Of a DNA stretch of 64,000 nucleotides, positions 20,917-32,714 are shown in pieces; the stretch's first letter is position 1; each line of letters begins with the position of its first letter. The DNA is taken from assembly GCA_016081115.2 (NCBI GenBank), contig CM071925.1, forward strand, positions 12,132,441-12,196,440. The letters run 5' to 3'. The notes under the pieces were generated by a model, which was not told the DNA's origin, made no database searches, and worked only from the letters and a program-made list of their open reading frames with translations. Both the position numbers and the translations under genes were made by a program. Origin of the DNA: Rehmannia glutinosa (lineage: Eukaryota; Streptophyta; Magnoliopsida; Lamiales; Orobanchaceae).

Positions 20917-23253
20917 CACTACAAGAAAACAGTAATTTTGCGGCGGTCATGTAAAAACCCCACTAAATAAGTATTTGGCAGCAGTTACACTAATTGTCGC
21001 ACTCTAATTTAAAAAATTTAATTTCCAAAATTTCGGCCGCGGTTATTTCCTGGTTGTTTATGAAACTGCCACAATATTTTCTCCAACCGAAAATTAGCAA
21101 CAGTTTAAACCGTTGTGATCCTTTTGCATATAATATTTATGCTAAGAGTTAGTTGTGGTTTACAAAACCACCAATATATTCAAATTAAATGCTGAAACTT
21201 AGAATTTTAAATAGAAAAAAAATAAATAGTAATTAGTTGTAAAAAAAATTAAAAAATAGAAATTAAATTTTCAAGAAAAATAAAATCAGAAATATGTAGA
21301 AGTCTCTGATCTCCCGTCTCCGTTGTCTCGCTTTCTCACCATAGCTCAAAATTAGGTTCCTTAACCCTCCTATCCCACCGTCCACCATAGCACCATTGTC
21401 TACCAGAGCCACTTTCCTATGCTTAGTTCTTACCACTCCAGCCACTAGCGGCCTCCAGCAACCACCTCTAACCAAATTCTGATCTGGATTTCCAAAGCCC
21501 TAAGCCCTAGCTAAAAAATAGGTAATTGTTAATTTTAGTTGTTCGATTCTTTTGATTTATTGAAATTAGAAATGTTCAAATCCTTCAACAAAGTGTTCTT
21601 CTGAAATACAAGTAAGTTATGTTAGATAGAAATATGACAAAGATATTTATTAATAATTTGTCTGAGTCTACAGCTTCATTAATAGAGTTCTATTGATGTT
21701 TGTGTTGATCATTGACTGCTTGCAGCTTGTTAACTTTTTTGTACTATGATTTGGATTGATACTTTTAAAAAAAACTATTTAGGATTGTAAATTTTTTATA
21801 TATTCGAAGTTTAGCCTCTCTCTGTTTGCCAATGAATTTTTCACAGATTTCCGGCACAAACGAACAACACTTTCGTGCTTGTATTTAGCCTAAGAGGGTA
21901 TTCTAGTTACCGTGTGTTTACAAACCTTCTGCTCGTATGTATGGTTTTCATTTCCATTTTGAGTCTCATTTTGCTTCAATGCTCTGCACTTCTTCTGCTG
22001 CTTCGTTTTCAAGAATTTTAGATGATAAATTTTCTTTGATTGATTAAATTTGGAGCTTTAAATGGAGAGTGAGGTTTACGGTCGATCTTTAGGCTAAATT
22101 CATTTGTAATGACCATGAATATCAAGGTTCTAACGTGTTGGTGACAAGAGTTCGTTCTGTCTTCTTTTGATGTTTTAGACATACAAATGAACACATGTCC
22201 TTTGAAGGAACAAAAAATCGTTAATAGAGATTTTGCTAGTTGGTTTGCAGGAAGAGTAAGTATTTCATCTCAAATCAAACTTTATATATAAATCTTTTAC
22301 CTTACTAATATAATTCCTGTCATCTTAGATTATGAACATTGACTGCCAAGAAGATGTGTCGGATGACATTAAGTTTTTAACAAGAGACCCACTTAATCAT
22401 GCTAGAAGATTTTCCGTATACAATATTAATGGTTAAAAATTTTGAACGATAAACCGAGAAGAAGGACTAAAGTAGCAAAACAGTGGAGTATTTTTTATTG
22501 CTAGAACTCCAAGTATTGCAAGTACTCATGATGTCCATGAGGTGGTTGGGGATATTGGGTATTATGGCAAATTGGTAGACATCAGTGAACTCAATTATTA
22601 TGGTAGATTCGTTATTACACTATTCAAGTGTATATGGGCAGACATGACTACTTCAAGATGGATAAGAAATGATCATTTGGGTTTCACAGAGGTTAATTTC
22701 ACGAATACATGTCGGAGATAGTATAGATGATGAACCATATATATTAGCTGTACAAGCTCAGATGGTATTCTATGTCACTAATGAGTTGGAAAAAGATTGG
22801 AGTGTTGCAATATCTTTCAAAACCAAGAGACTTTTTCGACATGGGTGAAAACAAAGACAATAACATATATGATATTGCTTCGGTCTCGGAAGACAACCAA
22901 AACCTTATATTTTCAAATGACATTGAAAATTTGGTTTTAATAAGAGAGAAATTGGATGATGGGATAACCGATTCAGTTGAGAGTGCAAATGAAAGACCAG
23001 ATAATATTAACAATATAGATGAAAATGATTGAGGTGTATAAATTATGTAATTATCTTCATATATATATTATTAGTTTTTCAACTAAATTTTCTTGTGCTC
23101 TGTGTTATGAACTATTAGATCTCTTTTGTTGATTTTTTTGCTTCAAGAAGTCTACTATTAATTATTTTGATATGTTTGAAATAGACTATCGATTCTCATT
23201 TTGTCAAATTAATTCTTTTAATAGAATAATCTCTCGATTGTAATTGTATTTTT
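20917..23253 (+). mobile_element. CACTA (En/Spm) element, left part
   Basis: CACTACAAGAAAAC at 20917-20930 is the signature CACTA terminus. The next 300 bases hold subterminal repeats of the type GGCGGT / GGCAGCAGTTAC / CTGGTTGTTTATGAAACTGCC in both orientations. Coding sequence of a TNP2-like protein end follows at 22190-23030. The right terminus (TTCTTGTAGTG) was not found: a gypsy LTR begins near 23254. Bases 21000-22180 hold no coding sequence I can support. Confidence 0.78.
22190..23032 (+). pseudogene. CACTA TNP2-like C-terminal region (DUF4216 type)
   Basis: Fragmentary frames match the C-terminal part of plant CACTA transposase-associated proteins: DFASWFAGR near 22230, an NSGVFFIARTPS segment, VGDIGYYGKLVDISELNYYGRFVI, LFKCIW, and DHLGFTEVNF. 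The last exon reads SNELEKDW-like sequence to a stop at 23032. An intron with GT/AG borders fits 22257 to about 22330. Many stops make it a relic. DUF4216 proteins have no known reaction; they accompany TNP2 transposases. Confidence 0.65.
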
Positions 23254-24611
23254 TGTTATTATTGTTCGCCTTATTTTTAGCTTCACCACAAGTGTACGGT
23301 GCATTTTATAGAATAGGGTTAGCAAGGTCGAATCCACAGGGACTAATAAATTATTGTACTAAGTACTGGATTGTAATAGCCTTATTTTTATCTAGACGAT
23401 CGAAAGTTGATGGATTGGTTTTGTAAACTAAAACGAGAATTTATCCTAAAATAAACAAAGTAAAGATTGATTGAAATATCAAAGAGATGAATGGATTCCT
23501 GGGTTATGGTTTCAGTTAATATCCCCTTTTATTATCATATTAATCAAACCAAAGTTATACGTACTCTTCCCTATAGAACAATCACATAAGTAATTTACCC
23601 TCTCTCTCGAGATGCACGTAAAAGCATTGATTGGGATATCTATGCTAGCATCTCTACTCAACATGAGATATCCAACTCCCAAAAGCACAAAAGATTAAAT
23701 ATCCTCAAAAATATTCACAGACTTCTCTATCTTGCAAATATTCATGTCAAGTACTCACAGATCTATATGAATCAATATATCAAACAAGGTAAACTAAAGG
23801 CCTTTTGATAAAACAAGAATTAAAACAAAGTACTCGAATAGGGTTGAAAACGATAACTTTAGTTGCAATTAATCATCAAATAAAAGTATCCATTAACCTA
23901 CTCCCAAACCCGGGAATCATAAGATGTTTAGCCAGACATAGAAAACAAATAATTCATAGACAAATTATCCATATTCATGTCTAACTAATTGAAAATAAAG
24001 ATATTATGCAATGCGAAGACTCGGGGACGTCGATGATCTCTCGATCTATCTTCAATCCTCAAGCGTGTTGTTGTTGCCTTGATCGATCTGTCCAATTCTC
24101 CGGTGGAAAATTGCTCTTTTCTCTGTATTCTAGGGCAAAAGTCCATGTATCTTTGTTTGTGGCCACCCCGTCTCTATTTGTACTTCGTTCGGGTTGAAAC
24201 CTAGTTGGAAATCTGTTAAATTCTGTTTTCCCGCACAGGCGCACGGAGCGCACGCCCAGCCCGTGCTAGGTGCCGCAAAAACATGCCAATCACTGAAGGA
24301 CGCACGGGTACCCGTGCGCACCTGCTGGACTTTATATTTGTTCGTTTTCTTTCATTTCTAGCCCGATTCGTCTTCTTCCTGATTCAACTCCAAACTTCGT
24401 ACATTTCGTCAAGTATTGGCAGTTCTTTATCGCAATGCTCCGAATTGTTGCCCAAATGCCACAATTATCAACAAATTCCTACAAAACGAGCAAAGCGTAA
24501 TACCTTTTCCACAAAACAGAAATAAAGCCCTATTTACTCATGTAATGCATGCATAGCAATTAATTCTAGCTGCAATTAAGCCCGAAATACATGCAAAACA
24601 CATGTCAATCA
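23254..24611 (-). mobile_element. Ty3/gypsy (Tat/Athila-like) 3' LTR, minus strand
   Basis: The LTR reads on the minus strand from TGATTGACATG (24611) to about 23254. The word CACAAGTGTACGG ... GCAAGGTCGAATCCACAGGGA near its end is common to this class of plant gypsy LTRs. A PPT (TTTAAGTTTGGGGG on the minus strand, 24612-24625) adjoins it. A GC-rich patch at 24230-24335 contains CACGGGTACCCGTG-like palindromic words. The left boundary is approximate. Confidence 0.65.
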
Positions 24612-24625
24612 AACCCCCAAACTTA
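24612..24625 (-). promoter_or_regulatory. Gypsy polypurine tract
   Basis: Minus-strand TTTAAGTTTGGGGG just before the LTR, a typical Tat/Athila PPT. Confidence 0.6.
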
Positions 24626-24635
24626 AATTGTTGAC

Positions 24636-24910
24636 AGTCCCGGTCAACACTTTATAAACAAGACCAAACACAAATGGGGTAATAAAGAGCAACTCAAAAA
24701 CAATGCATCACAATTCATGTCGCTTATCCATAAACGTCAAGCAACAAACCAACCAAGCTTCAAATATCTAACACAGAGCACACGTCAACTAAAATCATGG
24801 GAAATACTTCAAATAACGCCTCTCATGGATAAAGTGTATACTCTACTCTCTAGAATAATAAGGGACGTGTATTTGCTCAAATCATATCAATGTTGAAGAA
24901 TTACCATATG
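24636..24910 (-). repeat. Gypsy 3' internal unit A1, part 1
   Basis: Non-coding sequence matching 32715 to about 33000. It is interrupted at 24911 by the copia element and continues after 30922. Confidence 0.7.
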
Positions 24911-24915
24911 CTTGC
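24911..24915. repeat. Target-site duplication CTTGC, left
   Basis: CTTGC directly left of the copia 3' LTR; identical to 30918-30922. Confidence 0.9.
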
Positions 24916-25748
24916 TGAAAGTTTTTGAGGTCCCAAAACGTTTATTTTAGTAAATGTCAGAGAAAGTGTTACTTCAGATGTTGTAACACTTTACGGAACA
25001 TGCAACGGAAAAAGAACACACGAAGTAAAATTTATCTATAAGTTATAAATAACTTGTAGAAGTGTCAATTATGACGAAATCACTAGTTGAATATGTACGG
25101 ATTACAACTCAAATCTCAATGTATCAACTAGTCTAGTAAAACAAACTCCTATCGAGTAGATCTTAGCTTTGTAAACCAACTCGTCCAACAAAACAAGTGT
25201 ATGAACTCTCGTACGCTCAAAGATAAACTTATATGGACGAAAAACTCAATAAGATTCTAAACTGGGCAAAGTGTTATTCTCGATATTGCAGACACTTCGA
25301 ATAACACTCTGACTGCTTGACTCTTTAGCACTCGGAATCTTGTTGCTTCTCCCTCGATTGTATCTCCCGTGTATTGCTATGTAAATTTCGTGGTTCAAGG
25401 AGGTTAGAATAACTGATGGCCGTTCCTTTCTTTATATAGAGGTTGAGTCCTTGATGTCCAAGAATCCTACAAGCACAAGGAAACAAGGAAAACACAAATA
25501 TAGAAGAAGTAGGATTCTATAAGTTAGGAAATATGATAATATTTATAAGGAATCCTAATAAATCTAGATGTTCGAATCCTCTTGTGAGTAGGAACCCAAA
25601 CTTTATCAAATTCCAAACTAGATAAATACACAATAAATCTTTCCCATATTCATTAAAACTCTAATTTTGGAAATAGGTCTAGAAAGGCAAAACTCTAAAA
25701 CATATTTTATAAAAAAATCAAAAATTGGAGGAATTAAAATTCCTAACA
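24916..25748 (-). repeat. Copia 3' LTR
   Basis: Reads TGTTAGGAATTTTAATTCC...ACTTTCA on the minus strand, 833 bp, with a TATA-like box (CTATATAAAG) near 25433. Most differences from the other LTR fall at CAG/CTG sites, for example GCAGACAC here against GCGAGACAC there. Confidence 0.92.
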
Positions 25749-27110
25749 ATCTCCCCCTTTTTGCCTTTCTGGACAAAACCAATAAAGTTTAATCAAGAGT
25801 ATAAAGCACAACAAAAACTCCCCCTAAGTTAAAAATCCTCTGTTTCAAATGTTAGTCAGAATGTGACTAAAAATGTCATAACATTTTCTGTAACACCTGC
25901 ATGTTAATCAGAAAATAATACAACAGAAATAAGATATAGATATCAGAGAAAAATCAACCACAATTCTTAATATCATACTTAAATCCAGAGAACTCCCCCT
26001 AAATAAAAAGTATCATAATCAAGATCAATCAACATGTGCAAATAAACAATCATCAGTCAAAATATCCACAAGCTTTTCTCCCCATTTTTGTCCAGAAAAC
26101 ATAGGTAATCAAATCGTGTATACTCCCCCTGGCTTAGACACTAAAAAGATCAATTCACATTCAATATTTTGAGGAGAATAAAGATTCAGAAATCTTTGAA
26201 AATTTTGAAAGACGAGCATCAAAAATTGTGATCAAGAACAAATAAAAGTCAAAGATTTTCCAAATAAGGATTCCAAACAACATGGAGATAGAATCCTAAT
26301 AATATGGGAGAACATTAACCAAAGATATAGATAACTATGGCAAGATTTCAATCAATCACCCAAGTCTTCATAATGCACACAACTCCACTTTTCATAGGAT
26401 ACCAAGAAATACGAGATTTAGAGAGAGAAAAATAAATATCACATATCTTCTATTATTACCAAAAATCTATCAGATTCAAAAATCACCAAGCATGCAACCT
26501 AAAAAAAATGCCTAGACAAAAAAAAAAAAAAAACTGCACACAAGGTGTAAATGGACTGTCACGGTTGTTGTTGTTCCAAATGTTGCAACATTTGGAAAGA
26601 CACATGTACTCACAGATTCAATGAATTGCCATCTGAGTACCCAGCATAAGGAATTTTCGAGTTTTTCATGAAAGAAACATGACAGATTTAGCCAGTGGGT
26701 AGCTTTCACACTAGTCCAAAGGTAGCACTTTTTCACATTGATCATACCTCTTTAAACACTTTTAAACATATGTAAAAATTGGTCACAAGGAATAGCTTTC
26801 ACACAGAGGGTAGGTAGATGTTTCCCTCAAAGGCCTTTAGCCATGATCTGCAATTTTTTACTCATCAACTGGGAAAATAACAAGAATAAAATACGTATTT
26901 GGAAAGATCAACTCACATCAGCTTTTCAGGTGAAGTCCAATAGTCACTAGTTCGAAGCCACAATAGACTGTTCCAGACATGCAAATATGTTCCTATAATG
27001 AAGGATGTCTAAAAAAGAAAAAAGAATAAAAGGGAGGAGAGAGAATATGCAGTGTGTGCAAATGTTACAGCAGGAGATGTGTGCAATGCTGTAACATTTC
27101 GTGGAACATT
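25749..27110 (-). other. Copia 3' internal non-coding region with PPTs
   Basis: The PPT adjoins the LTR at 25749-25763, and further AGGGGGAG-like tracts (minus strand) occur near 25822, 25990 and 26123, the multiple-PPT arrangement of Sireviruses. No coding sequence is seen. A 15-A run at 26519-26533 and a 24-bp perfect palindrome (26574-26597) lie here. Confidence 0.7.
26574..26597. repeat. 24-bp perfect palindrome
   Basis: A perfect inverted repeat centred on TTGCAA, arms TTCCAAATGTTG and CAACATTTGGAA, in the 3' internal region of the copia element. Confidence 0.9.
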
Positions 27111-27455
27111 TTAGAGAACACACAGACCAAGAGATTTTCGCAGATTTGAAAACCTCTCAAAATCTAACGCTTTGGTGAATATGTCTGCCAACTGATTTTC
27201 AGTACTGATATACTCAATGCGAACAATATTTTTCTCAACCAAATCTCGTATAAAGTGGTGTCTAATGTCAATGTGTTTAGTGCGAGAATGTTGAACTGGA
27301 TTTTTTGATATATCAATCGCACTAGAGTTATCACAATAAATGGTTAAAATATCACAAAGAAAATCCTTTTCTTTTCTAGTGAATCGATCAAAATTCTCAT
27401 GCATATAATTAATCCAAAGCATCAAACACATTCTTGGACTCAAAATTTGAAACAC
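27111..27455 (-). pseudogene. Copia RNase H fragment
   Basis: The minus strand reads IYCDNSSAIDISKNPVQHSRTKHIDIRHHF and ADIFTKALDFERF, the C-terminal half of a copia RNase H. Its N-terminal side is joined to the end of the integrase region with the whole RT missing. Confidence 0.9.
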
Positions 27456-28745
27456 ATCAAGAATTGCTTACCATCATGCAAGTAGAAGACAAACAAACTA
27501 GTCTTACCATATCTCGATAGTTTACCCATTCTTTTCTTCTTGTTCTTATGCCTTCAGATACCTCACCTATGACTTGAGATATTGGATGATTCTTTTGAAT
27601 TTTGCTTGGGAGATCTCGTCGTTCATTGGTGATTAAGTCAAGTCCTTCTAAGTTCGCTTCAATATGAGGGTCAGAATTATTTTCATTCGCTGTAGAGCCA
27701 GATGTTCTAGCAGATGTTATGACATCTGGGACAACATCTTCGATGACATCTGTATTAATAGCCAATTCAGGTTGCGAAGATGTGCTTGCAGATGTTGTAT
27801 CATTTGGTACAACCTCTGGCACAGACTGCGATTGTTGAGCCCATGACATTTCCATCAAGTAATCAAAGTTGTCCTGTTCAATGTTTCCTGCAAGACTAGA
27901 AAGATCATCAAATACAACATTCACACATTCCTTCATGGTCCTTGTATGAAGATTATATACCTGTAGTTCGATTTCATCGATGAATAGCCCAAGAATAGAC
28001 ATTTATTACTTTTTGAATCAAACTTAGCAAGGCGGTCTCTATCATTCAAAACATAACACACACATCCAAAAACATGAAAATACTTAAGGTTGGGTTTCTT
28101 TCCAAAAAAGATTTCATAAGGAGTCATAGTACTACCGATCCTTAAATAAACTCTGTTTGAGATGTGACATGCAGTGTTTAAGGCCTCAGCCCAAAAGCGT
28201 TTTGTCAAATTTTTAGAACTCAACATCACCCTTGCCATTTCTTGCAATGTTCGATTTTTCATTTCTGCCACCTCATTGTGTTGTGGGGTTTTAGATGCGA
28301 AAAATTCATGAGATATCCCATTTCTATTACAGAAAGATGAAAAAGAATAATTCTCAAATTCCTTACCATGATCCGACCTCGATTCTGAGATGTTCATGCA
28401 AAGACAACTTACACACCTTTTATAGAACTTCTTGAAAAACTCAAAAGTGTCAACTTTTTCACGTAAAAAAGAAGACCCATGAATAACTTGAGAAATCATC
28501 AACACACACAAAAGAATACATTTTTCCACCAAGGCTTTCAACCTCGCTAGGACCCATAAGATTCATATGTAGAAGTTCAAAACATCGAGTAGTATTAAAG
28601 TGTTGTAACACATGGTGTGACACCCCTTTTTGTTTACCATTTTGACATGAACCACAAACAATAGATTTTTTCAAGTTCGATTTAGGCATCCCTTTACAAA
28701 GATCAAATCTAATCAATTTACCAAGCATTTTAAAGTTCACATGAC
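27456..28745 (-). pseudogene. Copia integrase and post-integrase linker
   Basis: Two overlapping frames. 28740-28459 has ELLHMNLMGPSEV and VCVDDFSSYSWV, where the first catalytic Asp appears as Asn (HMNLMGP). 28541-27933 has ESRSDHGKEFENYS, HEFFASKTPQHNEVAEMKNRTLQEMARVM and FGCVCYVLNDRD. The second Asp (SDHGKEF) and the Glu (EMKNRTLQE) are visible. The linker 28002-27457 ends GIRTRRKEWVNYRDM, a usual region before RT, and stops at the deletion. The altered first Asp, if real, would inactivate the enzyme. Confidence 0.88.
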
Positions 28746-29000
28746 CTAATTTTTATGCCAAAGTTCAGTTTCATCCAATTGCACACGACGACACGCTTCA
28801 ACTCTTTCAAACTGGTAGCAATTGTCAACTGATCTCATACCTACTAGAATACATGAGTTAGAATCATCAAACACTTCACATGATTTTTTATCAAACTTCA
28901 CATATAGATTGTCATCACATAACTGGCTTATGCTTATGAGATTTGCAGTAAGCCCCTCAACATGTAGAACATTTCGAAGCTTAGGAAGCCCTTCCATATT
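28746..29000 (-). pseudogene. Copia GAG-pre-integrase segment
   Basis: Reads LRNVLHVEGLTANLISISQLCD and ends in ELWHKN, the beginning of the HHCC region, after which a frameshift occurs near 28745. Confidence 0.85.
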
Positions 29001-30026
29001 CTAAGTACCTTTACCAACAATCTTACCATGAGTTCCACCTCCATAATTTACCTTTCCATCATTGTACACCTCGTAGTCTGTCAAGTAGTCTAAATTACCT
29101 GTCATATGACGTGAACATCCACTATCAAAGTACCAAGTACCTGCAATGTTAGTCCTCAGGGATGTGTAAATAACATTACAATTTACTGCAGATTTTCGAA
29201 CCCAGAGAGATTTTGGAAAACGTGAGGTGTTACTGGACATGTTACTGGAAGTGTTGCCAGACTCGTGTGACATTTCAGATGACATCTGATGTGACACCTT
29301 TTTGTGCAGAAGATCATATTTTAGTTTACGACAAAAAGGTCTTATGTGTCCAGGAGCAAAATAATAGTGACAAATAAAATGGCGTTTTCTAGGCTTGGAC
29401 TTCTCTAAGTTCGGCTTTTTACGATTTGAAAATTCTCCACTTTCTTTAGCCTTCAAAAACACGGGAGTTTTATACTCAAGTCCAGTTTTATTTTCACATC
29501 CTAAAGACAAAATTTCATTGAGTTTCGCCTTACTAGAATTCAGCTTCTTTAAAGTTTCAAGGGACTTTTCAAGTTCAGATTTTACCTTTTCCAATTCTTC
29601 ATCCCTTCTCGTCACTAGTACTTCCAAACGGGTTAAAGAATTCTTCTGCTCCTCATTCTCCTTGGTGAGTCTTTGATTCTCCTTTGAGAGACATCTAATT
29701 TGTTGAATACGTTTGCGCCAATCGTGGTACAACTCTTGGTAGGCCTCTACAATGTTCTGTTCTTCACCGTCAGAATTTTCTTCAGCCTGTATACCTATTT
29801 CATCTCGAGAGACACCCTGTCGATTAATTTGCAGAGATTTTTTCCTTTCAATGATAGTCATGGAGATAGTTGGATCTGTTATCATCTCGGTATTGTCCTC
29901 CTCAGATTCGTCATAACCAGAACATGAAGTACACGTGATTTTGGGCATGGCTGCGATTTGACCTTCCAATAAAAAAATGAAGTCGTCTGGTGGAGACTTC
30001 AACATCGAAATACCTTGAACCTCCAT
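29001..30026 (-). CDS. Copia partial gag, degenerate zinc knuckle and protease
   Basis: A long open frame on the minus strand (Met candidate near 30026; the frame is open back into the LTR). It lacks the UBN2 capsid domain and begins with an acidic region. A coiled coil of about 100 residues follows (RLTKENEEQKNSLTRLEVLV, 29700-29500). The zinc knuckle reads CHYYFAPGHIRPFC, with Tyr in place of the second Cys. The protease active site DSGCSRHMTG is intact near 29120-29090. The frame is cut by a stop at 29001. The loss of capsid and RT suggests mobilisation in trans, if any. Confidence 0.8.
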   Translation of the reverse strand: MEVQGISMLKSPPDDFIFLLEGQIAAMPKITCTSCSGYDESEEDNTEMITDPTISMTIIERKKSLQINRQGVSRDEIGIQAEENSDGEEQNIVEAYQELYHDWRKRIQQIRCLSKENQRLTKENEEQKNSLTRLEVLVTRRDEELEKVKSELEKSLETLKKLNSSKAKLNEILSLGCENKTGLEYKTPVFLKAKESGEFSNRKKPNLEKSKPRKRHFICHYYFAPGHIRPFCRKLKYDLLHKKVSHQMSSEMSHESGNTSSNMSSNTSRFPKSLWVRKSAVNCNVIYTSLRTNIAGTWYFDSGCSRHMTGNLDYLTDYEVYNDGKVNYGGGTHGKIVGKGT

Positions 30027-30074
30027 ATTTTCTTGAATAAACGCAGGATCAACACTTAGTGTAGTCAAGTGTCG

Positions 30075-30089
30075 GCTCTTGATGCCAAT
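30075..30089 (-). promoter_or_regulatory. Copia primer-binding site
   Basis: Minus-strand TTGGCATCAAGAGCC directly inside the 5' LTR, related to the initiator tRNA-Met complement but with a substitution and an extra A. Confidence 0.65.
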
Positions 30090-30917
30090 TGAAAATTTTT
30101 GAGGTCCCAAAACGTTTATTTTAGTAAATGTCAGAGAAAGTATTACTTCAGATGTTGTAACACTTTACGGAACATGCAGCGGAAAAAGAACACACGAAGT
30201 AAAATTTATCTACAAGTTATAAATAACTTGTAGAAGTGTCAATTATTACGAAATAACTAGTTGAATATGTACGGATTACAACTCAAATCTCAATGTATCA
30301 ACTAGTCTAGTAAAACAAACTCCTATCGAGTAGATCTTAGCTTTGTAAAAACTACATCGTCAACAAAATAAGTGTATGAACTCGTACGCTCAAAGATAAA
30401 CTTATATGGACGAAAAACTCAACAAGATTCTAAATGGACAAAGTGTTATTCTCGATGTTGCGAGACACTTCGAATAACACTGATCGCTTGACTTTCTTTA
30501 GCACGGAATCTTGTTGCTTCTCCTCGATTGTATCTCTCGTGTATTGCTCTATAAATTTCGTGGTTCAAGAAGGTTAGAATAACTGATGGTCGTTCCTTTC
30601 TTTATATAGAGGTTGAGTCCTTGATGTCCAAGAATCCTACAAGCACAAGAAAACAATGAAAACACAAATATAGAAGAAGTAGGATTCTATAAGTTAGGAA
30701 ATAAGATAATATTTATAAGGAATCCTAATAAATCTAGATGTTCGAATCCTCTTGTGAGTAGGAACCCAAACTTTATCAAATTCCAAACTAGATAAATACA
30801 CAATAAATCTTTCCCATATTCATTAAAACTCTAATTTTGGAAACAAGTCTAGAAAGGCAAAACTCTAAAACATATTTTATAAAAAATCAAAAATTGGAGG
30901 AATTAAAATTCCTAACA
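30090..30917 (-). repeat. Copia 5' LTR
   Basis: 828 bp, the partner of 24916-25748, followed on the plus strand by the CTTGC duplication at 30918-30922. Confidence 0.92.
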
Positions 30918-30922
30918 CTTGC
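30918..30922. repeat. Target-site duplication CTTGC, right
   Basis: Identical to 24911-24915. Confidence 0.9.
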
Positions 30923-32098
30923 AAATCATCTCACATCTCCGCCACTCGATTGTATGCAATTCACAAATCAGAAATGACTTTGCTTATGGTTGTAAATAAG
31001 GTTCTTTGGTTAAGGTAGGGAAATATGGATAAAGTGACTCAAACTCAAGCGTATAGATTGGTAAGTACATCGTTTTTCTCAAACAATTATTCTCATTCAA
31101 ATCAATTATGTACCCCCAATCACCGTTTATTCTATCACATCTCTATTTCTCCCATTTTTTCCATACAATTTATTCTCTTTCGCCTTACATCACAATTCTC
31201 AGCCTATATGTTCATTTACGGCCAACTCACTTATGCAGTCATTTTTTTTTTCCGACTCTTTTGTGAGTATCATCTCTTTTCCTCCTTTTCTTCTTTTATT
31301 CCCAATCACCCAACATACACACCATTTTCTAACTTCTCGATATCCTTTCCTTCAACTTTTTATTCAATCCCTTTACTTAATGCTATACGCTTAAGCTTAG
31401 GGTAACAGATATATCAAGTTAAGCTTGAAATGTGGCTATCAAAAATCAGGTAATAAGCTCAAATTGGCTAACTAGGGAAATCAAATATCATAAGGTAGGC
31501 AAAAGGCTTGAAAGGCTTAACAAAAATGGCCTAAAATCATTTTCATAAATTGCATACAACATGTGACTTCGACGGAGATACCAGAGCAAGTTCTAGAATT
31601 CAAATCAACATGAATGACACACTCAATCAACAAACAAGACTGCATATAATGAAAGCAGAAAGGCTCAAAAAGCTCACAGGCTTGTAATTGCGTAATTCAA
31701 AGTATGTCAACCATGATTTCAAAATTCACATGCTCCATATCATCTATTCTCAACCCGGTCAACTCACGTTCAACAACCAATTCCAAACAACATAAACTGT
31801 TCAACAAATGCTCCCAAGATCACAACAAGCACACAATAGCGGTAAACTCACTCCCTAAACAACTAAGAAAGCAATAAATATGCAAAAGCAATAAACGTGC
31901 TAAAAATAAAAAACATACATCTAATGCAATGCAACCTACATGCTCTAAATGCAACTACATGAATGCAAAAATTCCACGCCCTTCAATCAAATTACTACCT
32001 CTCCCCCCAAACTTGAATGAATTTATAGTGCATAGAAGAGAGGACAGAATTTTAAAGAAAAGTGTGGAAATGGACTTGTCTCACTGTGGGGGTGGCGG
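30923..32098 (-). repeat. Gypsy 3' internal unit A1, part 2
   Basis: Non-coding continuation of 24636-24910, matching about 33000-34140. It ends near a PPT-like tract (minus-strand AAGTTTGGGGGGAGAG at 32000-32015). No gene is supported here. Confidence 0.7.
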
Positions 32099-32110
32099 GG
32101 GAAAGTGGCC

Positions 32111-32704
32111 CTAGGAGATGTGCCACATTTGTATCTGATGCATGGTCTGCAACATCTCCAACTCCCGCTGCTCCTGGGCCTGATACATGTGCTTTTGCTC
32201 TGTGCGGAAAGCACAGAACTCTTCCTGGTGATGCCTGAAATCATCCCGGTACTGCCGGAAATCATCCTGGTGATGCCGGAAATCATCCCTGTGTTGTTGC
32301 ATGCTATCCTCAAGAGCATAAAGTCTATCCTGATAATCTTGTCCCCCACGCTCCTCACCTTGATGGGAGCTCTCTGGAATGTCGGGCCTCCCCTGTGGGA
32401 ACCCATGCTAGAAGCCTCCCTGCTGGAAGCCTGGCTCAAAGCCCCTCTCTTGTCGATCATATTTCCACGCCTCAATCGCCAAATCCTCCTCATCGGGCAA
32501 CCCGACTACCCTCCTCATTTTCTTTGCAGTCAGGCCTTCCATGACTCTGATATGTGCCTCAGAGTTCATGAGCCAATTAATTTCATTGTCCACCACAGCT
32601 GTGAGCTGCGGGTTAGGAAGTGGGAAGGCCGGTCCAACCCTTTGTTGGAAATAGAGGAAGTTTTCTCTGTCTGTTATTATTTTCATCGTGCGAAAGGCGT
32701 TCAT
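32111..32704 (-). pseudogene. Gypsy-associated ORF with 7-residue repeats
   Basis: Reading from ATG 32704: a 90-residue part with EINWLMNSEAHIRVMEGLTAKKMRRV and DEEDLAIEAWKYDRQ, then, after a frame break near 32408, a Gln/Gly-rich part and a heptad-like array (HHQDDFR, QYRDDFR, HHQEEF) at about 32280-32215, ending at 32111. The array reflects about four 21-bp DNA repeats. Position between the pol-end words and the 3' non-coding unit fits an extra ORF of Tat/Athila gypsy elements. Function unknown. Confidence 0.55.
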
Positions 32705-32714
32705 GTTTATAATA

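Larger units (their letters stand above)
24916..30917 (-). mobile_element. Complete RT-deleted copia (Sirevirus-like) element, minus strand
   Basis: A 6,002-bp element with two LTRs (24916-25748 and 30090-30917), a perfect CTTGC target-site duplication, a PBS and a PPT. It encodes a partial gag, protease, integrase and part of RNase H, but no reverse transcriptase, so it is non-autonomous. The PPT (AAAAAGGGGGAGAT on the minus strand) is of Sirevirus type. It is nested in a gypsy remnant, and the unit A1 sequence is continuous when it is removed. Confidence 0.93.

Noticed and set aside
24006..24525. Short open frames near 24.0-24.5 kb
   Set aside because: They fall in a gypsy LTR and have no conserved features.
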